Of a DNA stretch of 64,000 nucleotides, positions 48,554-62,454 are shown piece by piece. A model generated the notes under the pieces. It searched no databases. It was not told where the DNA came from and worked only from the letters and a program-made list of their open reading frames with translations. The stretch is taken from positions 4,512,520 to 4,576,519 of the forward strand of contig CM035355.1 in the NCBI GenBank assembly GCA_020137815.1, in the 5' to 3' direction. The position numbers were made by a program, and so were the translations under genes. Position 1 is the stretch's first letter; each line of letters opens with the position of its first letter. Origin of the DNA: Hormiphora californensis (Eukaryota > Ctenophora > Tentaculata > Cydippida > Pleurobrachiidae).

Positions 48554-48778
48554 GGGGCGCGATTATAATCTGGGTGCCTTGCAGCCTGTTTACAGGTGCG
48601 CGCTACCAAAAGAGTATACTTAGACCGACTTTTTTCAAACGGCTATAGCCATGAAACCACATGGCCGATTTGAGTAAACTAAACGGTATCAGTTAGAGAA
48701 TCGATAGCCCTAACCGATAACCCCAAACCAAACCCTAACCAGACCCTAACGGATAGCCCTAACCCGTCGCGCGCGCCA
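48554..48778. mobile_element. hAT-like MITE with telomere-like core, truncated copy
   Basis: GATTATAATCTGGGTG and GTTTACAGGTGCGCGCTACC match the 250-bp element at 20309. It contains degenerate CCCTAACC units at 48709-48762 and lacks the right terminal repeat. Confidence 0.55.
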
Positions 48779-48825
48779 AAACTACGAATTGTTAGCAATG
48801 AAAGGCACGTTTTCCAATTTGAAGC

Positions 48826-49046
48826 AAAGGATTTTTTGAAACTGTCACCCCCCTGATATAACAAAATTTGCCATATCTCCGGTTCCTGATAAGATAGAGA
48901 CTTGAAATTTGGAGGTTCGGAAGAACTTAGCAAGATCTTCGTAACCTCCAAATTTCAAGTCTCTATCTTGTCAGGAACCGGATTTATGTTCATTTACGAA
49001 ATTTGAAAATACCCAGGGGGGTGACAGTTTCAAAAAATCCGACTTT
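48826..49046. mobile_element. Foldback MITE, AAAGTCGG family, 221 bp
   Basis: Nearly the same as the copies at 19882-20105 and 20106-20587, with the same internal CTTGAAATTTGGAGG hairpin. The left end lacks GTC (AAAGGATTTTTTG) and the right end is intact (CCGACTTT). Confidence 0.8.
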
Positions 49047-49049
49047 ATT

Positions 49050-49797
49050 TGAATTTGATTTTGGACATACTCGCACACGCGAAGCATGTTCTACACCGCA
49101 ACAAATATGAATTTATGTAACGCGCCTTAATTTTTAAGTCTTACATGCCAAACTGTGACGCGCGTCACTGGGTAAAAATCTTAAAAACTGTCCAAAAATG
49201 GTCACTCAAAATGCTCAAAATTGAAAACCGTCACATGTTATTTGAACATTTGGTAGGGCTCCCCCCTTTTTTAGAATTTATATTTTTTACAGTGTGTAGG
49301 CGTGAAGATATATTTACTTTACTTCAAACAGCAATCCGACAATACCGGGTTCCATGATGGATACGAGGGTACTCTCGACACTTCAGTGGAGTGGGCCCGT
49401 GGGACTGCTTGTGCGGGGGATGTTCGATTGGACTGACACCATTATATGTTGATATATGAAGTTTATTACAAAGTTACAAAGTTACCACTTTGCAGGTTCA
49501 CTATGTGACCGATCGTGGTGTGCGTTTATTATCTGAGACCCCGGTGTCGGATTGCTGTTTCTCATGTTGATTGTTGGTGTTGGAGTTTGTACCTGTTTTT
49601 ATCCTCTCTGGCCGCTATCTCACACGTTTCAGGGTAGCTCATTAGGGAAAGCAGTGGACGTGCAACCCAGAGTTGTCAGGTTTTTGAAGCGACCGCAAAA
49701 ATCTAGGGCGCTGGCCGCCCCCGCCGGCCGCCGGTTTAATCATTCTCACTCCCAAATCTGCATATTTAACTCATTTTAGCTGTATGGTTGGTTTGAT
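49050..49797. other. Upstream region of the PIX gene
   Basis: No gene is recognised. The segment 49680-49735 is GC-rich (CCGCCGGCCGCCGG) and could be promoter or 5' UTR. ACTCATTTTAG at about 49769-49779 resembles a 3' splice site just before the proposed start at 49798, so a 5' non-coding exon upstream is possible. Confidence 0.4.
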
Positions 49798-53279
<3,482 letters not shown>

Positions 53280-54205
53280 CTTCACTCTGAATTACCATCT
53301 GAAATTAAAATATGAGATGAGAAAGTAGTTTTCGGAGAATTATTTGGTTGGTAGTGAACCTGCAAAATATCACCCAAATCTTTCTGCTTACTGTAATTCC
53401 CTTTCTCACAAGAACGCCATTGCTCATCTCGTACTCTCCACTGGCAATCCTCTCTTCCTGAACTTTCCGAAGCATCGCTGCTGTTTCTTCCTGGAGTTGC
53501 ACAAACTTATCCGGGTCAGGGACTTCCCGTTCGTGTTCAATTAGCTTCTTGCGGGCGTCGATTCCTCTCTAAATGAAGGTGTTTTGTTAGTTTACAGTGG
53601 TAGAGACAGAAATGATTGTGAGATTTAGTTACCATTTTTCGTTTTGGGGGAGTTTTTGATGATTTAGATTGGCTTCCTGATGACATTGCCAGGGAAAATA
53701 GTTTCGGTTTACTTTTTCTTCTGTTCAATACGGATATTCTTTTGCTACTAGTGCTCTCATGATCAGTGGCAAGTGGTGAAGCCTCTCTTGGTCGACCTAC
53801 AGGATCAAAGTCTTCCTCATCATTCGAATCGAAACAGCTGCTGACTACTTCGTCAAGTGAACAGGACGATTCAGCAGGGATTTCATCTCTGCTAGGTGAC
53901 ACGCTGTCACTCCGATAGTTGCTAAAAGGTAGAGATAGTTTGGTGTCGTTCTTGTTGCGTGTCATCGCAGAAATTCCATCAAAGTACTAAACGGGTTTAA
54001 AGAAATGAAGTCTCAAGAAACAAAGATTGAAATGTTTGCTATCGAAACCGTTGTTGTTGCTCCTTCATAAATTTTACCAATCTGCATCCCATCTGTATTG
54101 CTGCGTCCTCCTATACAACTTGTGAAACTAACACTTTATTGCGTACCAAAAAGCCTGTACTGTCTTACTAAAATGATTCCTTATCATTGCCTAGCAGCTA
54201 GGCTA

Positions 54206-54241
54206 GAGAGGGTCGAGCTAGGCCCTAGCTCGACCCTCTCT
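54206..54241. repeat. Near-perfect ~35-bp palindrome
   Basis: GAGAGGGTCGAGCTAGG followed directly by CCTAGCTCGACCCTCTC. The nearby GAGGGTTAGAACATAACAA at about 54263 also occurs near 1063. Confidence 0.75.
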
Positions 54242-54513
54242 TCACGCGCTCCGCCCACGAGAGAGGGTTAGAACATAACAACCTTATCATGTTCCACTTT
54301 GCTTGTTTTTTTTGCAAAAAAAATATCTGTGTTAATTTGGCTTTTGATTTAGAAATTATAATTACCTATATCCTATAGGTTATCTAGCGGATTCTTACTT
54401 CTAGCTCGCACCAAACACTCTGTTTACAGTAGCTCTGGTGCGTGCTAATATAATATAAACTTCCATTAGTTGCATTTTTTTCATGATAACTTTAAATGGT
54501 TTCTCTAAAGACA

Positions 54514-55122
54514 TCACCCTGAATACCTACCAATCGTTGGCGGCTTGTATTTATCACCAAACACCCACACTTCAGCTATATTCATGACATTGCCGTAGAC
54601 GTCGACATCATTGGACATCTCTACGACAGCATCAGTTAGGTTAACACCCGTTGCCAAGGTAACAGGGCATGTCAGAGTATAGGTGTCATCGGATGTAGCA
54701 CTTGTTATTGTTCCACATGAGGCGGCATTGGCACCGAGATATGTGAGAGTCACCTCAGTACCAAGAATACGGTCTCGGACGTGTTTAATGACCGCATTGT
54801 CTGGTAATCTGAAAGATTATAGTGGCTAAGAATAGTCTGTGAGTTCCAAGATTTGTTTATTTTACTACAAGTGCATGGTTATGATTTCATTAGCTCACCT
54901 GTTAAGAATGACGACCCGTTTAACCATGGATGCTTCTGTCAGATTAACGTGGATAAACTTGGCACTGTTATCATTTAGCGAATGGTAGAACGTGGCGTTA
55001 TTTCGGTCAATGGCATCCTGTGGGTTGCGGGTACCAGGGAGGCCATAGATATCCGCAATATCCAGAAGATCGGCATCCGCAGCGGCTGTGATTGCAAGTA
55101 CAAGGATGATACGAAGTAACAT
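54514..55122 (-). CDS. Secreted fucolectin / F5-8C-like (discoidin-type) protein, about 172 aa
   Basis: Exon 1, 54899-55122 (ATG at 55122), encodes a signal peptide (MLLRIILVLAITAAADA) and the start of a galactose-binding-like fold (NPQDAIDRNNATFYHSLNDN, VNLTEASMVKRVVILNR). Exon 2, to 54808, continues in phase 2 (LPDNAVIKHVRDRILGTEV, CGTITS, TCPVTL, IAEVWVFGD). The pattern AIDRN..T, V..V.ILNR.D...R..G..V and a final EVWVFG is that of fucolectin/F5-8 type C domains, which often bind fucose or other sugars. If exon 2 reads to TGA at 54514 the protein is one complete domain. A donor-like GTAGGT at 54525-54530 could instead lead to a further exon, none being recognised. It is probably extracellular. 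Sugar specificity cannot be read. Confidence 0.75.
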
Positions 55123-55124
55123 AA

Positions 55125-56030
55125 TAGCTTTAGTAAAATAAGTATTTGTTAGTAATTATCTAGTAGAATTATGGGATCAAAGCACATACTGTTGTCCAGC
55201 AAGCAGCTCGAAAAGTAAAAAGAACTGCTTCTGAAACTGTTGGTTGACGCTCGTTAGCTCTCGAGCACGTACCAGCTACCCTTAGAACATGTCTACAAAG
55301 TATAGAGCTTCAGGAGACATGTGTCAGCCGTTCTTCTATCCTATTGGTTGGGATAAGAAAGAAGAAGTTTCTAAAACTTAGCTCTTCAAAATTATAGAAG
55401 CACGTGTCATTTGAACTTGGTATTAGCAGCATGATTAGAGCATGCCTAGCTATAGTACAAAGCTACGATATATGTCAGTTCTTATATTCTATGTGTCAGA
55501 GCATTGGCCTGACACTATTCTATTGGCTGGGATAGGAAAGAACAAGTTTCTAAAACTCTTGAGATAATGAACGCTCATTAGCTCACCAAAAAGATCAAGG
55601 AGAGAGCAAGAGAGAGAGATATAAAGACTGTGCCCTGTTTCATGTCAAGATTATATATGTAAGAGAGACAGTAGAACGATAGACACAGAGCGGATAGTAG
55701 ACACGTTGGTTACGAAGTCACCCCTATTATTGCAGCGCAGAGGGGGAATTTCATTACCAAGTAGACACGGTACTACCGATGTAATGAGAGTACTATCATG
55801 TCATTAGTATTCCCCGGCCCACAGTCCCCCTGAACACCATAACTCCACAATCCGGCTCCTCAGTCCTCTCAATTAACATCAAAGTTACATGAATTCAAGA
55901 TCACATCTACATTATAATGGCAAATAAACAAATGATAACAAACAGACAAATAATAAATGAACTCGGACAGGCCAGGAGTTGTGTAATACCCACGGTCTTC
56001 CTGGAGCGCCCGTGTTCGGTGCGGTCTTTA
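55125..56030. other. No gene recognised; small repeats
   Basis: Holds a reversed copy of GTCAGGCCAATGCTCTGAC at 55495-55513 and the dispersed hairpin repeat at 55706-55761. Also present is a loose duplication around CTATTGG(T/C)TGGGATA at about 55343 and 55522. The part above 55122 is the promoter side of the lectin gene. Confidence 0.6.
55706..55761. repeat. Dispersed hairpin repeat, copy 2
   Basis: Nearly identical to 6324-6382 but lacks the internal TTA (TATTATTGCAGCGCAG). Confidence 0.7.
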
Positions 56031-56117
56031 AACAAACAAACAAACAAACAAACAAACAAACAAACAGACAAACAAACAAGCAAACAAACAAACAAACAAA
56101 CAAACAAACAAACAAAC
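56030..56117. repeat. (CAAA)n microsatellite at the LINE 3' end
   Basis: About 88 bp of AAAC units with few variants, directly next to the (AAT)n tail of the LINE. Confidence 0.9.
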
Positions 56118-56142
56118 ATAATAATAATAATAATAATATTCC

Positions 56143-56232
56143 GCGCTTGTATACCGCCCATACCCGACGGAAACATGTCAAAATATTGGCGATGCTCCGA
56201 CGAGTCATCAGAGCGGTATATCCTCGATTAAA
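56143..56232 (-). other. Putative 3' UTR hairpin of the LINE
   Basis: GTATACCGCCCA at about 56150 and GAGCGGTATAT at about 56211 are inverted relative to each other. The 5'-truncated relative has the same arrangement at about 62489 (GTATACCGCCCA) and 62551 (GAGCGGTATACC) although the sequence between differs. This points to a conserved stem near the tail, possibly the reverse transcriptase recognition structure. Confidence 0.55.
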
Positions 56233-56460
56233 TATATGACACACACGAACACTCTGGTTGAAAAAAGAACAATATATTGTAAGACTAAATTAACTGGACT
56301 TATAAAACTGAAGGAATAACTGGTCCCATAAACCTGTAGATATAATTTTAAACACGCTATACTCACACCTGCTCAAAAAGGATACCAGATAGTGATTCAA
56401 TAACATGACTAGAGAGAGGATGACACTGATTGCCCGCAGGCCCCACAACTACAACAAACA

Positions 56461-59447
56461 TTACAACTCAGCCATGGGTTCCCCATCACCCACTCCAAAT
56501 GCACCAACGAAGAGATGTGTTTTCAGCCGGGTTTTGAAGGTTTCCACGTTGGGGATTGACCTGAGCTCAAGGGGAAGCTCATTCCAGACAGAAGGCAGGA
56601 ATACTGATAACCTCCTACGTCTCAACTTGGAGTTGGCATTAATACTGGTCATCTTTGGATGTTTTAACCTATAGGGATCCGGAACATTAGTCATTCTCGT
56701 AGTCCTAGAGGTTCCCCAAGTCTCATCACGTGGCACCAAATCCTGGAGATAACACGGGGCTGTTCCATTGACTATTTTATAGGCAATCAAACATGCTTTG
56801 AAGTCCAGCCTGTAGGAGATCGGTAAAATATGACACTGCCTGAAATACTCCATATAGGTGTCCTGGTGTCCATGGAGGTTAAATACAAAACGAACACAGG
56901 CATTGAGAAGTTTCTGGAGCCCGCTGAGAACTCGGCCAGGAAGTCCACAATACAGAATATTGCTGTAATCAATTCTAGAAATGATCAACTGTTTCACCAA
57001 CATGATCTTTGTTGTAACATCAAAACACCTGTGTAATTGCCAGAGATTCCGTAATATCAGTCCACACTGTTTCCTCACATTATTGACCTGTCGTTCAAGA
57101 TTTAGATTGTGATCCAAGAGAATTCCTAGTGTTTTACCATCTGTTCCACTACATTCACTAGGGAAGATTTCTGTTCCACCGAAGTTGATTACTGGATCGA
57201 AAGTGACTTTACTTAACGAACTGCGTTTTCCAAGAAGGATGAATTCTGTCTTAGCCTCGTTGCACTTCAACCACTGTCCTACCATCCACCTCTTCACCTT
57301 TGCCAGACATTCCTCAATATCCACCTTTGCCTCCGACCAGCCAGTAGAATCCGTAGGAACTAGACTCACATAGAGCTGGGAGTCATCCGCGTATAGCTTT
57401 ATCCGAAGACCATAAGGCTCCACAATGTCTTGCACAGCTTCAATGTATAGTAGAAACAAAATTGGACCAAGAAGGGACCCCTGGGGTACTCCACATAGTA
57501 AGGCCAGGGTTTCCGAAAGACAATCACCCACAGAGACTCTAAAAGATCTGGAACTCAGGTAGCTCTTAAACCATTGAAGAGGATCACCATCCACGCCAAA
57601 CCGATTCTGCAACACCTCCAGCAACTTTCCATGATCCACCGTGTCAAACGCAGCACTCATGTCCAAACAAATGAGAGCCACTACATTTCCTTTATCCATC
57701 TCACCTAATACATCATCAAACATGCTGGCTAACAGAGTTTCACAGCTGTGCCCAACACGATAACCAGACTGGTGCTTGCCCAAAAGAGAATTCCGTTCAA
57801 GGTAATCATTTAGTTGCGTGAGAACTACCTTCTCAAGGAGCTTCGAAAGGAATGGAATATTCGAAACAGGACGGTAGTTACTGAGAGCTTCCCGATCCCC
57901 ATACATATTCTTAATAGTAGGGAACACGATCGCCTTCTGGAGAGTTTCTGCTACTGTTGAATGATGGAGAGAGTGGTTCACCATTGATGTTAATACAGGA
58001 GCAAGTTCCCGTATACACTCCTTAACTACCCAAGTGGGTAATGGGTCAAGATCGCAGTGTTTACTTGACATAGATTTCACAATTGAAACCAGTTCCTCCT
58101 CAGATACCTCTCTGAATTCCTTCCACGTTGTATGACAAGTTCTTCCAGGTTCCTCAAATTCACCAGCCTGTTGCTGTTCTTCGTTAACTTGGTTCCGAAT
58201 TTTGGTCACTTTGGAACTAAAAAACTGTGAGAAATCATCAGCCAAGTTCTTAGAGCTAGTAGTTTCAGGGAGAATAGTTTCAGCCTTTCCCAGGAGTTTT
58301 TGGAGTTTATTTTGTAGTTTCTTCGGATCCCCTTTGACTGCATCCAAATCCTCTTTGATGAAAAGTGACCTCTTATCCTTATCCATATTTCCATAGAGTT
58401 TCTTCAGGTCATTAAATCTCCGCTTCGCATCCTCAGTTCCATGTTTCCGCCAATACCGTTCTGCATTCCTCCTCTCTCGAAGTAATCCTCTAAGTTCCTC
58501 ATCCCTCCACGGCTTAAACTTTTTCCCCGTCCTCACCCGCTTCCTCGGTACTCGCTTTTCCACTATCCCTTCCAGCCAATGATAAAAGTTCACAACACCC
58601 TCCTCTGGATCCCTCCCTTCCTCAAAATCTGCTTTCCTCAAGTCCTCTTTAAATCCCTCCAAATCCATTGACTTGTAGTCCACATATTCTCGAAACACTG
58701 ATTTCTTCAGACGGGAGTTAGACAGGTCAGGTCTCACTTGAATCCCAAACCGCACCAGGAAATGATCTGAAGTAGTACCATTTGGAAAGATGGATATGTC
58801 ATCCAGAGCAGTTTCTCTCGTAGTTATCACCAGATCCAAGGTTCCTCCATGCCTATGAGTAGGCAACAGTGGTACCCTTTGTTGAAGGTCAAACGAATCT
58901 AGGAGCTCCAACAGTTTCCTCGAATAGAAGTTGTTAGCATCTTGCACCTGGAAATTTAGGTCTCCAGCGATAATCGGGGTACCTTGTTTCATAACAAGCT
59001 CAGAGAGGTAGTCACCAAACTCCGACAGGAAAGTTGCCTCCGTAAGTCTTGACTTCGGTGTGTATGGAGGGCGGTAAATATTACAGAGTCTCTTCGGTTG
59101 GTCCCTGTCACTGATGAGAACCTCTTGAACTTGAAATGATTTATACTTGGTCTTCACCGGACACTGTCGAAGCACTAAGCCATCTCGAAAGAGAATTCCA
59201 ATCCCTCCACCGCCTCTGTCTCCTCTGGGGCATGAGAATATATCCCATCCATTATCTCTGATTTCTTGGAGTTTTCCCGTGTCTGTGGACTTTAAAAATG
59301 TTTCCTGTATGAGACAGATATCACAGTCAGCGTCTTCCAGATGTGAAATAACACCTCCAGTTTTATTGACAAGAGAGCGGACATTTAATGTCCCAATCTT
59401 CCAAGTCTTTTCCTGTGTAGTTCCTCCTTTGTCCTCGTCCAGTACAG
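56461..59447 (-). CDS. LINE ORF2: endonuclease + reverse transcriptase, about 995 aa
   Basis: The frame is open from the TAG at 59464-59466. The endonuclease starts well before the first usable start at about 59175: TWKIGTLNVRSLVNKTGG, CLIQETFLKS, RGGGGIGILF, then GDLNFQVQ and SDHFLVRFG. Reverse transcriptase motifs: YRPVSNIPFLSKLLEKV, HQSGYRVGHSCETLL, ICLDMSAAFDTVDH (first Asp), VPQGSLLGPILFLLYI and KLYADDSQLYV (Asp pair). The C-terminal block RRRRLSVFLPSVWNELPLEL...FKTRLKTHLF is typical of L2/CR1-group elements. ORF2 lacks a convincing start codon near its beginning and overlaps ORF1 in the -1 frame, so expression probably needs frameshifting. Confidence 0.85.
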
Positions 59448-60626
59448 GTTTTTTTCCTCTTTGCTAACACCTGAAGTCCTCTCCATAAGCCGTGCTCGTT
59501 CATTGATGTACGAGGGACACCACATACTAGAAGCTGTATGGGTCCTCGCATACTTCTTGTCCTCTCTAGATCCTCCCACCGCACAGTTCACACACTTCAT
59601 CTTACCAGTCTCGTTGTTCTTCTTTGCTCTACAGTCCTTTGTCTGGTGTGTTCCAGCACAAAAACAGCACACAGGATTTTCCTTCTGAGGACAGTAGATT
59701 GAGCCTGCTATATGTCCGTATCCTTGACAGTGATAGCATTGAATCACATGATACCTGTTCTTGACAAAATGTTGTCGAAGACCTAAATTGAGTTTATCAC
59801 CGTTGTTAGACAAAAGCCTCCGGATCTCTGGAGCCATCTGGATCACTGCATACCTATCTCTTTCGCTCACAAACACCACTTTCAACTTCTTATCCTCATG
59901 ATAAAGCTTTCTGATATCCTCATTTTTGTCCAAAATCGCTGCCAGGATAGTCTCCTTTTCCAGTAGTTCAGGGTTCAAATCATTAATGGTAACCTTTGGT
60001 TCAAGCTTCTTGGCTTCCTCTGAGAAGAATGACATAGAACAGTCCTGTGCAAGAGGAGTCAAAACTTTCTCTGCTTCCTTCATCTGGTCTTCATTAGGGA
60101 AATACAGCCGGGTATGGTCACTGTTCACTCTGGATCTCACCACCGGTATCGTCTTCAACGCAGTTTCCACTTTGGGTTTGACCTCATCAGTCCACTTCTT
60201 CGCACAGAATCCTGGTCCTCCTTCCTCATTGTTGCCAGTTTTAATATTCACATAGTGTTTCATCGTAGGTGTAACCGGTTCCTCTGGATCACCACCACCA
60301 ATATCACTTCGACTATTCTCCATAGGTTTGACCAAAGCAGAGATAGTGGAAACCAGATCCTTGTGCAGCTTTGCAAACGACTCTTTCAGATCAGTCTGGT
60401 CTCCAGGAACAGAAAACGGTGCCGACGCCGGAAGCATGTTGTAACAGGCTTTGAGGAGATGCCACAACTGAGGTTTATGGACAGACGACGGACAAACAGT
60501 GTCACCCCTCTCAAGGCACACTAACAAATCACTACCCTTATAATCATTACTAAATACTTCTCCTGATAACACGTCTTCAAAATCACTCTTAGTGATACAT
60601 ATGTCATAATTACTCGTAACGGTCAT
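59385..60626 (-). CDS. LINE ORF1: nucleic-acid-binding protein with zinc knuckles, 413 aa
   Basis: The frame opens at ATG 60626 and ends TAA at 59385. The N-terminal part is acidic and unassigned (DFEDVLSGEVFSNDYKG). A middle segment (about 150-290; VNSDHTRLYFPNEDQMKEAE, KVVFVSERDRYAVIQMAP) may be an RNA-binding fold. Three Cys-rich knuckles follow: CYHCQGYGHIAGSIYC, CCFCAGTHQTKDC and CVNC...C. Such ORF1 proteins coat LINE RNA. Its last 24 codons overlap ORF2. Confidence 0.8.
   Translation of the reverse strand: MTVTSNYDICITKSDFEDVLSGEVFSNDYKGSDLLVCLERGDTVCPSSVHKPQLWHLLKACYNMLPASAPFSVPGDQTDLKESFAKLHKDLVSTISALVKPMENSRSDIGGGDPEEPVTPTMKHYVNIKTGNNEEGGPGFCAKKWTDEVKPKVETALKTIPVVRSRVNSDHTRLYFPNEDQMKEAEKVLTPLAQDCSMSFFSEEAKKLEPKVTINDLNPELLEKETILAAILDKNEDIRKLYHEDKKLKVVFVSERDRYAVIQMAPEIRRLLSNNGDKLNLGLRQHFVKNRYHVIQCYHCQGYGHIAGSIYCPQKENPVCCFCAGTHQTKDCRAKKNNETGKMKCVNCAVGGSREDKKYARTHTASSMWCPSYINERARLMERTSGVSKEEKNLYWTRTKEELHRKRLGRLGH
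59448..59454 (-). promoter_or_regulatory. Candidate -1 ribosomal frameshift site A_AAA_AAC
   Basis: In the ORF1 frame the codons read GAA AAA AAC, a canonical X_XXY_YYZ heptamer. A -1 slip leads straight into the ORF2 frame (PVLDEDKGG...KIGTLNVRSL) and removes the problem of ORF2's missing start. The ORF2 frame is closed just upstream (TAG 59464-59466) and ORF1 stops at 59385, so any shift must occur in this ~75-base window. A weak 5-bp stem (CCTGT/ACAGG) follows; no strong pseudoknot is evident by eye. Confidence 0.6.
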
Positions 60627-60812
60627 CCTAAAACACCCGTTGCACGCCGGCCAACAGCAAACTCTTCACTGATATCACTCGTAAGTTAAGTTAAAGTAGG
60701 CCTAACAGAGATCTATAAGATTAGAGAATAGATGCTAACACAGTTATCGGAACGATTGACGGCAAACTCAAATTAATTTGTTTAAAGTAGTGTTGAAAAG
60801 TTTGAAACATCA

Positions 60813-61240
60813 CAAACAAACAAACAAACAAACAAACAAACAAACAAACAAACATCACAAACAAACAAACAAACAAACAAACATCACAAACAAACAAAAA
60901 AACAAAAAAACAAACATCACAAACAAACAAACAAACAAAAAAAACAAACAAACAAACAAACAAACATCACAAACAAACAAACAAACAGACAAACAAACAA
61001 ACAAACAAACAAACAAACAAACAAACAAACTAACAAACTAACAAACAAAAAAAACAAACAAACAAACAAACAAACAAACAAACAAACAAACAAACAAACA
61101 AACAAACAAACAAACAAACAAACAAAAAACAAAAAAACAAACAAAGAAACAAAGAAACAAAGAAACAAACAAGCAAACAAAAAAAACAAACAAACAAACA
61201 AACATCACAAACAAACAAACAACAACAACAACAAAATAGA
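60813..61240. repeat. (CAAA)n microsatellite array
   Basis: About 430 bp of CAAA units broken by CATCACAAA and A-run variants. It lies just 5' of the LINE. A third tract of about 49 bp lies at 61518-61566. Confidence 0.9.
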
Positions 61241-61580
61241 TTTATATACCGACTAAATAGACAAGTACTCTCGATTGGTTCGAAGAGCAATTGCCATTCA
61301 TAGCGGTTCTCTCATCCTATCTTGACATAATGGTTGACATAAGGTCGTAAATGGTAACTCATACTGGTGACTTATAACTGACATATATAGTAGACTTTAT
61401 TAACTCTCAACACTTGGTGACTGTGGGTGACAAGTATAATCAGAAAAAATAATAACAAAAATGATAAACTGAATAGTATCTTAGATTATAAAGAATTATG
61501 TGGCAGCAGCAGGGGTGACAAACAAACAAACAAACAAACAAACAAACAAACAAACAAACAAACAAAGATCCTTTCCTCAG

Positions 61581-62339
61581 GACAAGGTACCAACACGACA
61601 AATCTCGATTGAACCAGCAGCACTAATCGAGGAAGAGAGTGATTATGAAGATCCTGCCGTGACGTCATTCATTATTAAAAAGGGTAATTAGTTATTGAAA
61701 CATCAAAATTAGTCAACTAATTTCTTTAATTAATTTGTGGAAAACCTTAAATTGACAATGTAATTTAATACCTTTCTCTTCACACGGTGCCCCTGAAGGA
61801 CGTTCCACCTCGACCGAGCCCCCCAAAAAAACGAACGGTTGTGTGACCTAAAGGGGACCTCTGGGAACTACGCAGGACCGTGGGGGAAAATATATCATAG
61901 TAGCCTAAGGAGAAAATCGCATTTTCCCTCACACTGGCCAAATTCTACATTCCACACTTTCAAATCTTATTTTTTCGGCCAAAATCAAGTCACCCTAGGG
62001 TTTTTTGACACGCCGAATCGATTGCCGCTGGAATTGGAACTCTAAATCCACGGCAACATTGTTAAAATGGCGTTTTTTGGGGTTTTTTTGCGCTTTTTTG
62101 CCCTGAACTGCATTTATATGACGAGTGAGACTTCTGACTATATTTTTAAAGTGTTCCTCGGTCGATTTTCTTCCCGATTCCAAATTTTTGTGAAAATCGG
62201 TTACCAAGTAGATAAACTGTTAAAAATACAGCACTAATGAAAAATGACTGTTTCAGATGAGAACAATGTGACGCTCATACCTTTCCAAGTAGATCTCTTC
62301 CCAGGCAAGAAACAGTGCTACTGGTCGATCAAAACATGA
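61581..62339 (+). CDS. Last two exons of an unrecognised gene
   Basis: Exon 61581-61683 follows CTTTCCTCAG and ends at GTAATT in phase 1. Exon 62257-62339 follows TGTTTCAG, completes the codon and ends in TGA. The peptide reads DKVPTRQISIEPAALIEEES, DYEDPAVTSFIIKK, then DENNVTLIPFQVDLFPGKKQ and CYWSIKT. It is acidic then basic and no family is recognised. Matching phases and good splice sites argue for a real C-terminus. Upstream exons were not found; a (CAAA)n tract and the LINE lie on that side. The intron (61684-62256) holds sequence related to the foldback element at 40957-42775. Confidence 0.5.
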
Positions 62340-62340
62340 C

Positions 62341-62452
62341 TTCTACATTCCCTAGAGGATAGGAGGGAGTGGAACATGGTGAGTACAAAATTAAAATTGA
62401 TTGCCAAGTTACATTAATTGTTAGACAGGATTAAATGTACGCAACCGGGTAT
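62341..62452. repeat. Left arm of a perfect 112-bp inverted repeat
   Basis: Exact reverse complement of 63889-64000, where the window ends, so the repeat may be longer on the right. It begins two bases after the stop codon of the preceding gene. Loop of about 1.44 kb. Confidence 0.9.
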
Positions 62453-62454
62453 AA

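Larger units (their letters stand above)
56118..60660 (-). mobile_element. Full-length L2/CR1-like LINE (two ORFs), embedded in (CAAA)n
   Basis: From 5' to 3' on the - strand: short 5' UTR, ORF1 (60626-59385), overlapping ORF2 (to 56461), a 3' UTR of about 340 bp with an inverted GCGGTATA/TATACCGC pair, and an (ATT)n tail at 56118-56140. The 5' boundary lies between 60627 and 60810. (CAAA)n occurs beyond both ends. Both frames are open with catalytic motifs present, so the copy looks young. Confidence 0.85.

Noticed and set aside
55907..61201. KQTNKQTN or VCLFVCLF repeat proteins
   Set aside because: They are translations of the (CAAA)n microsatellites; the tetranucleotide repeat leaves all frames open.
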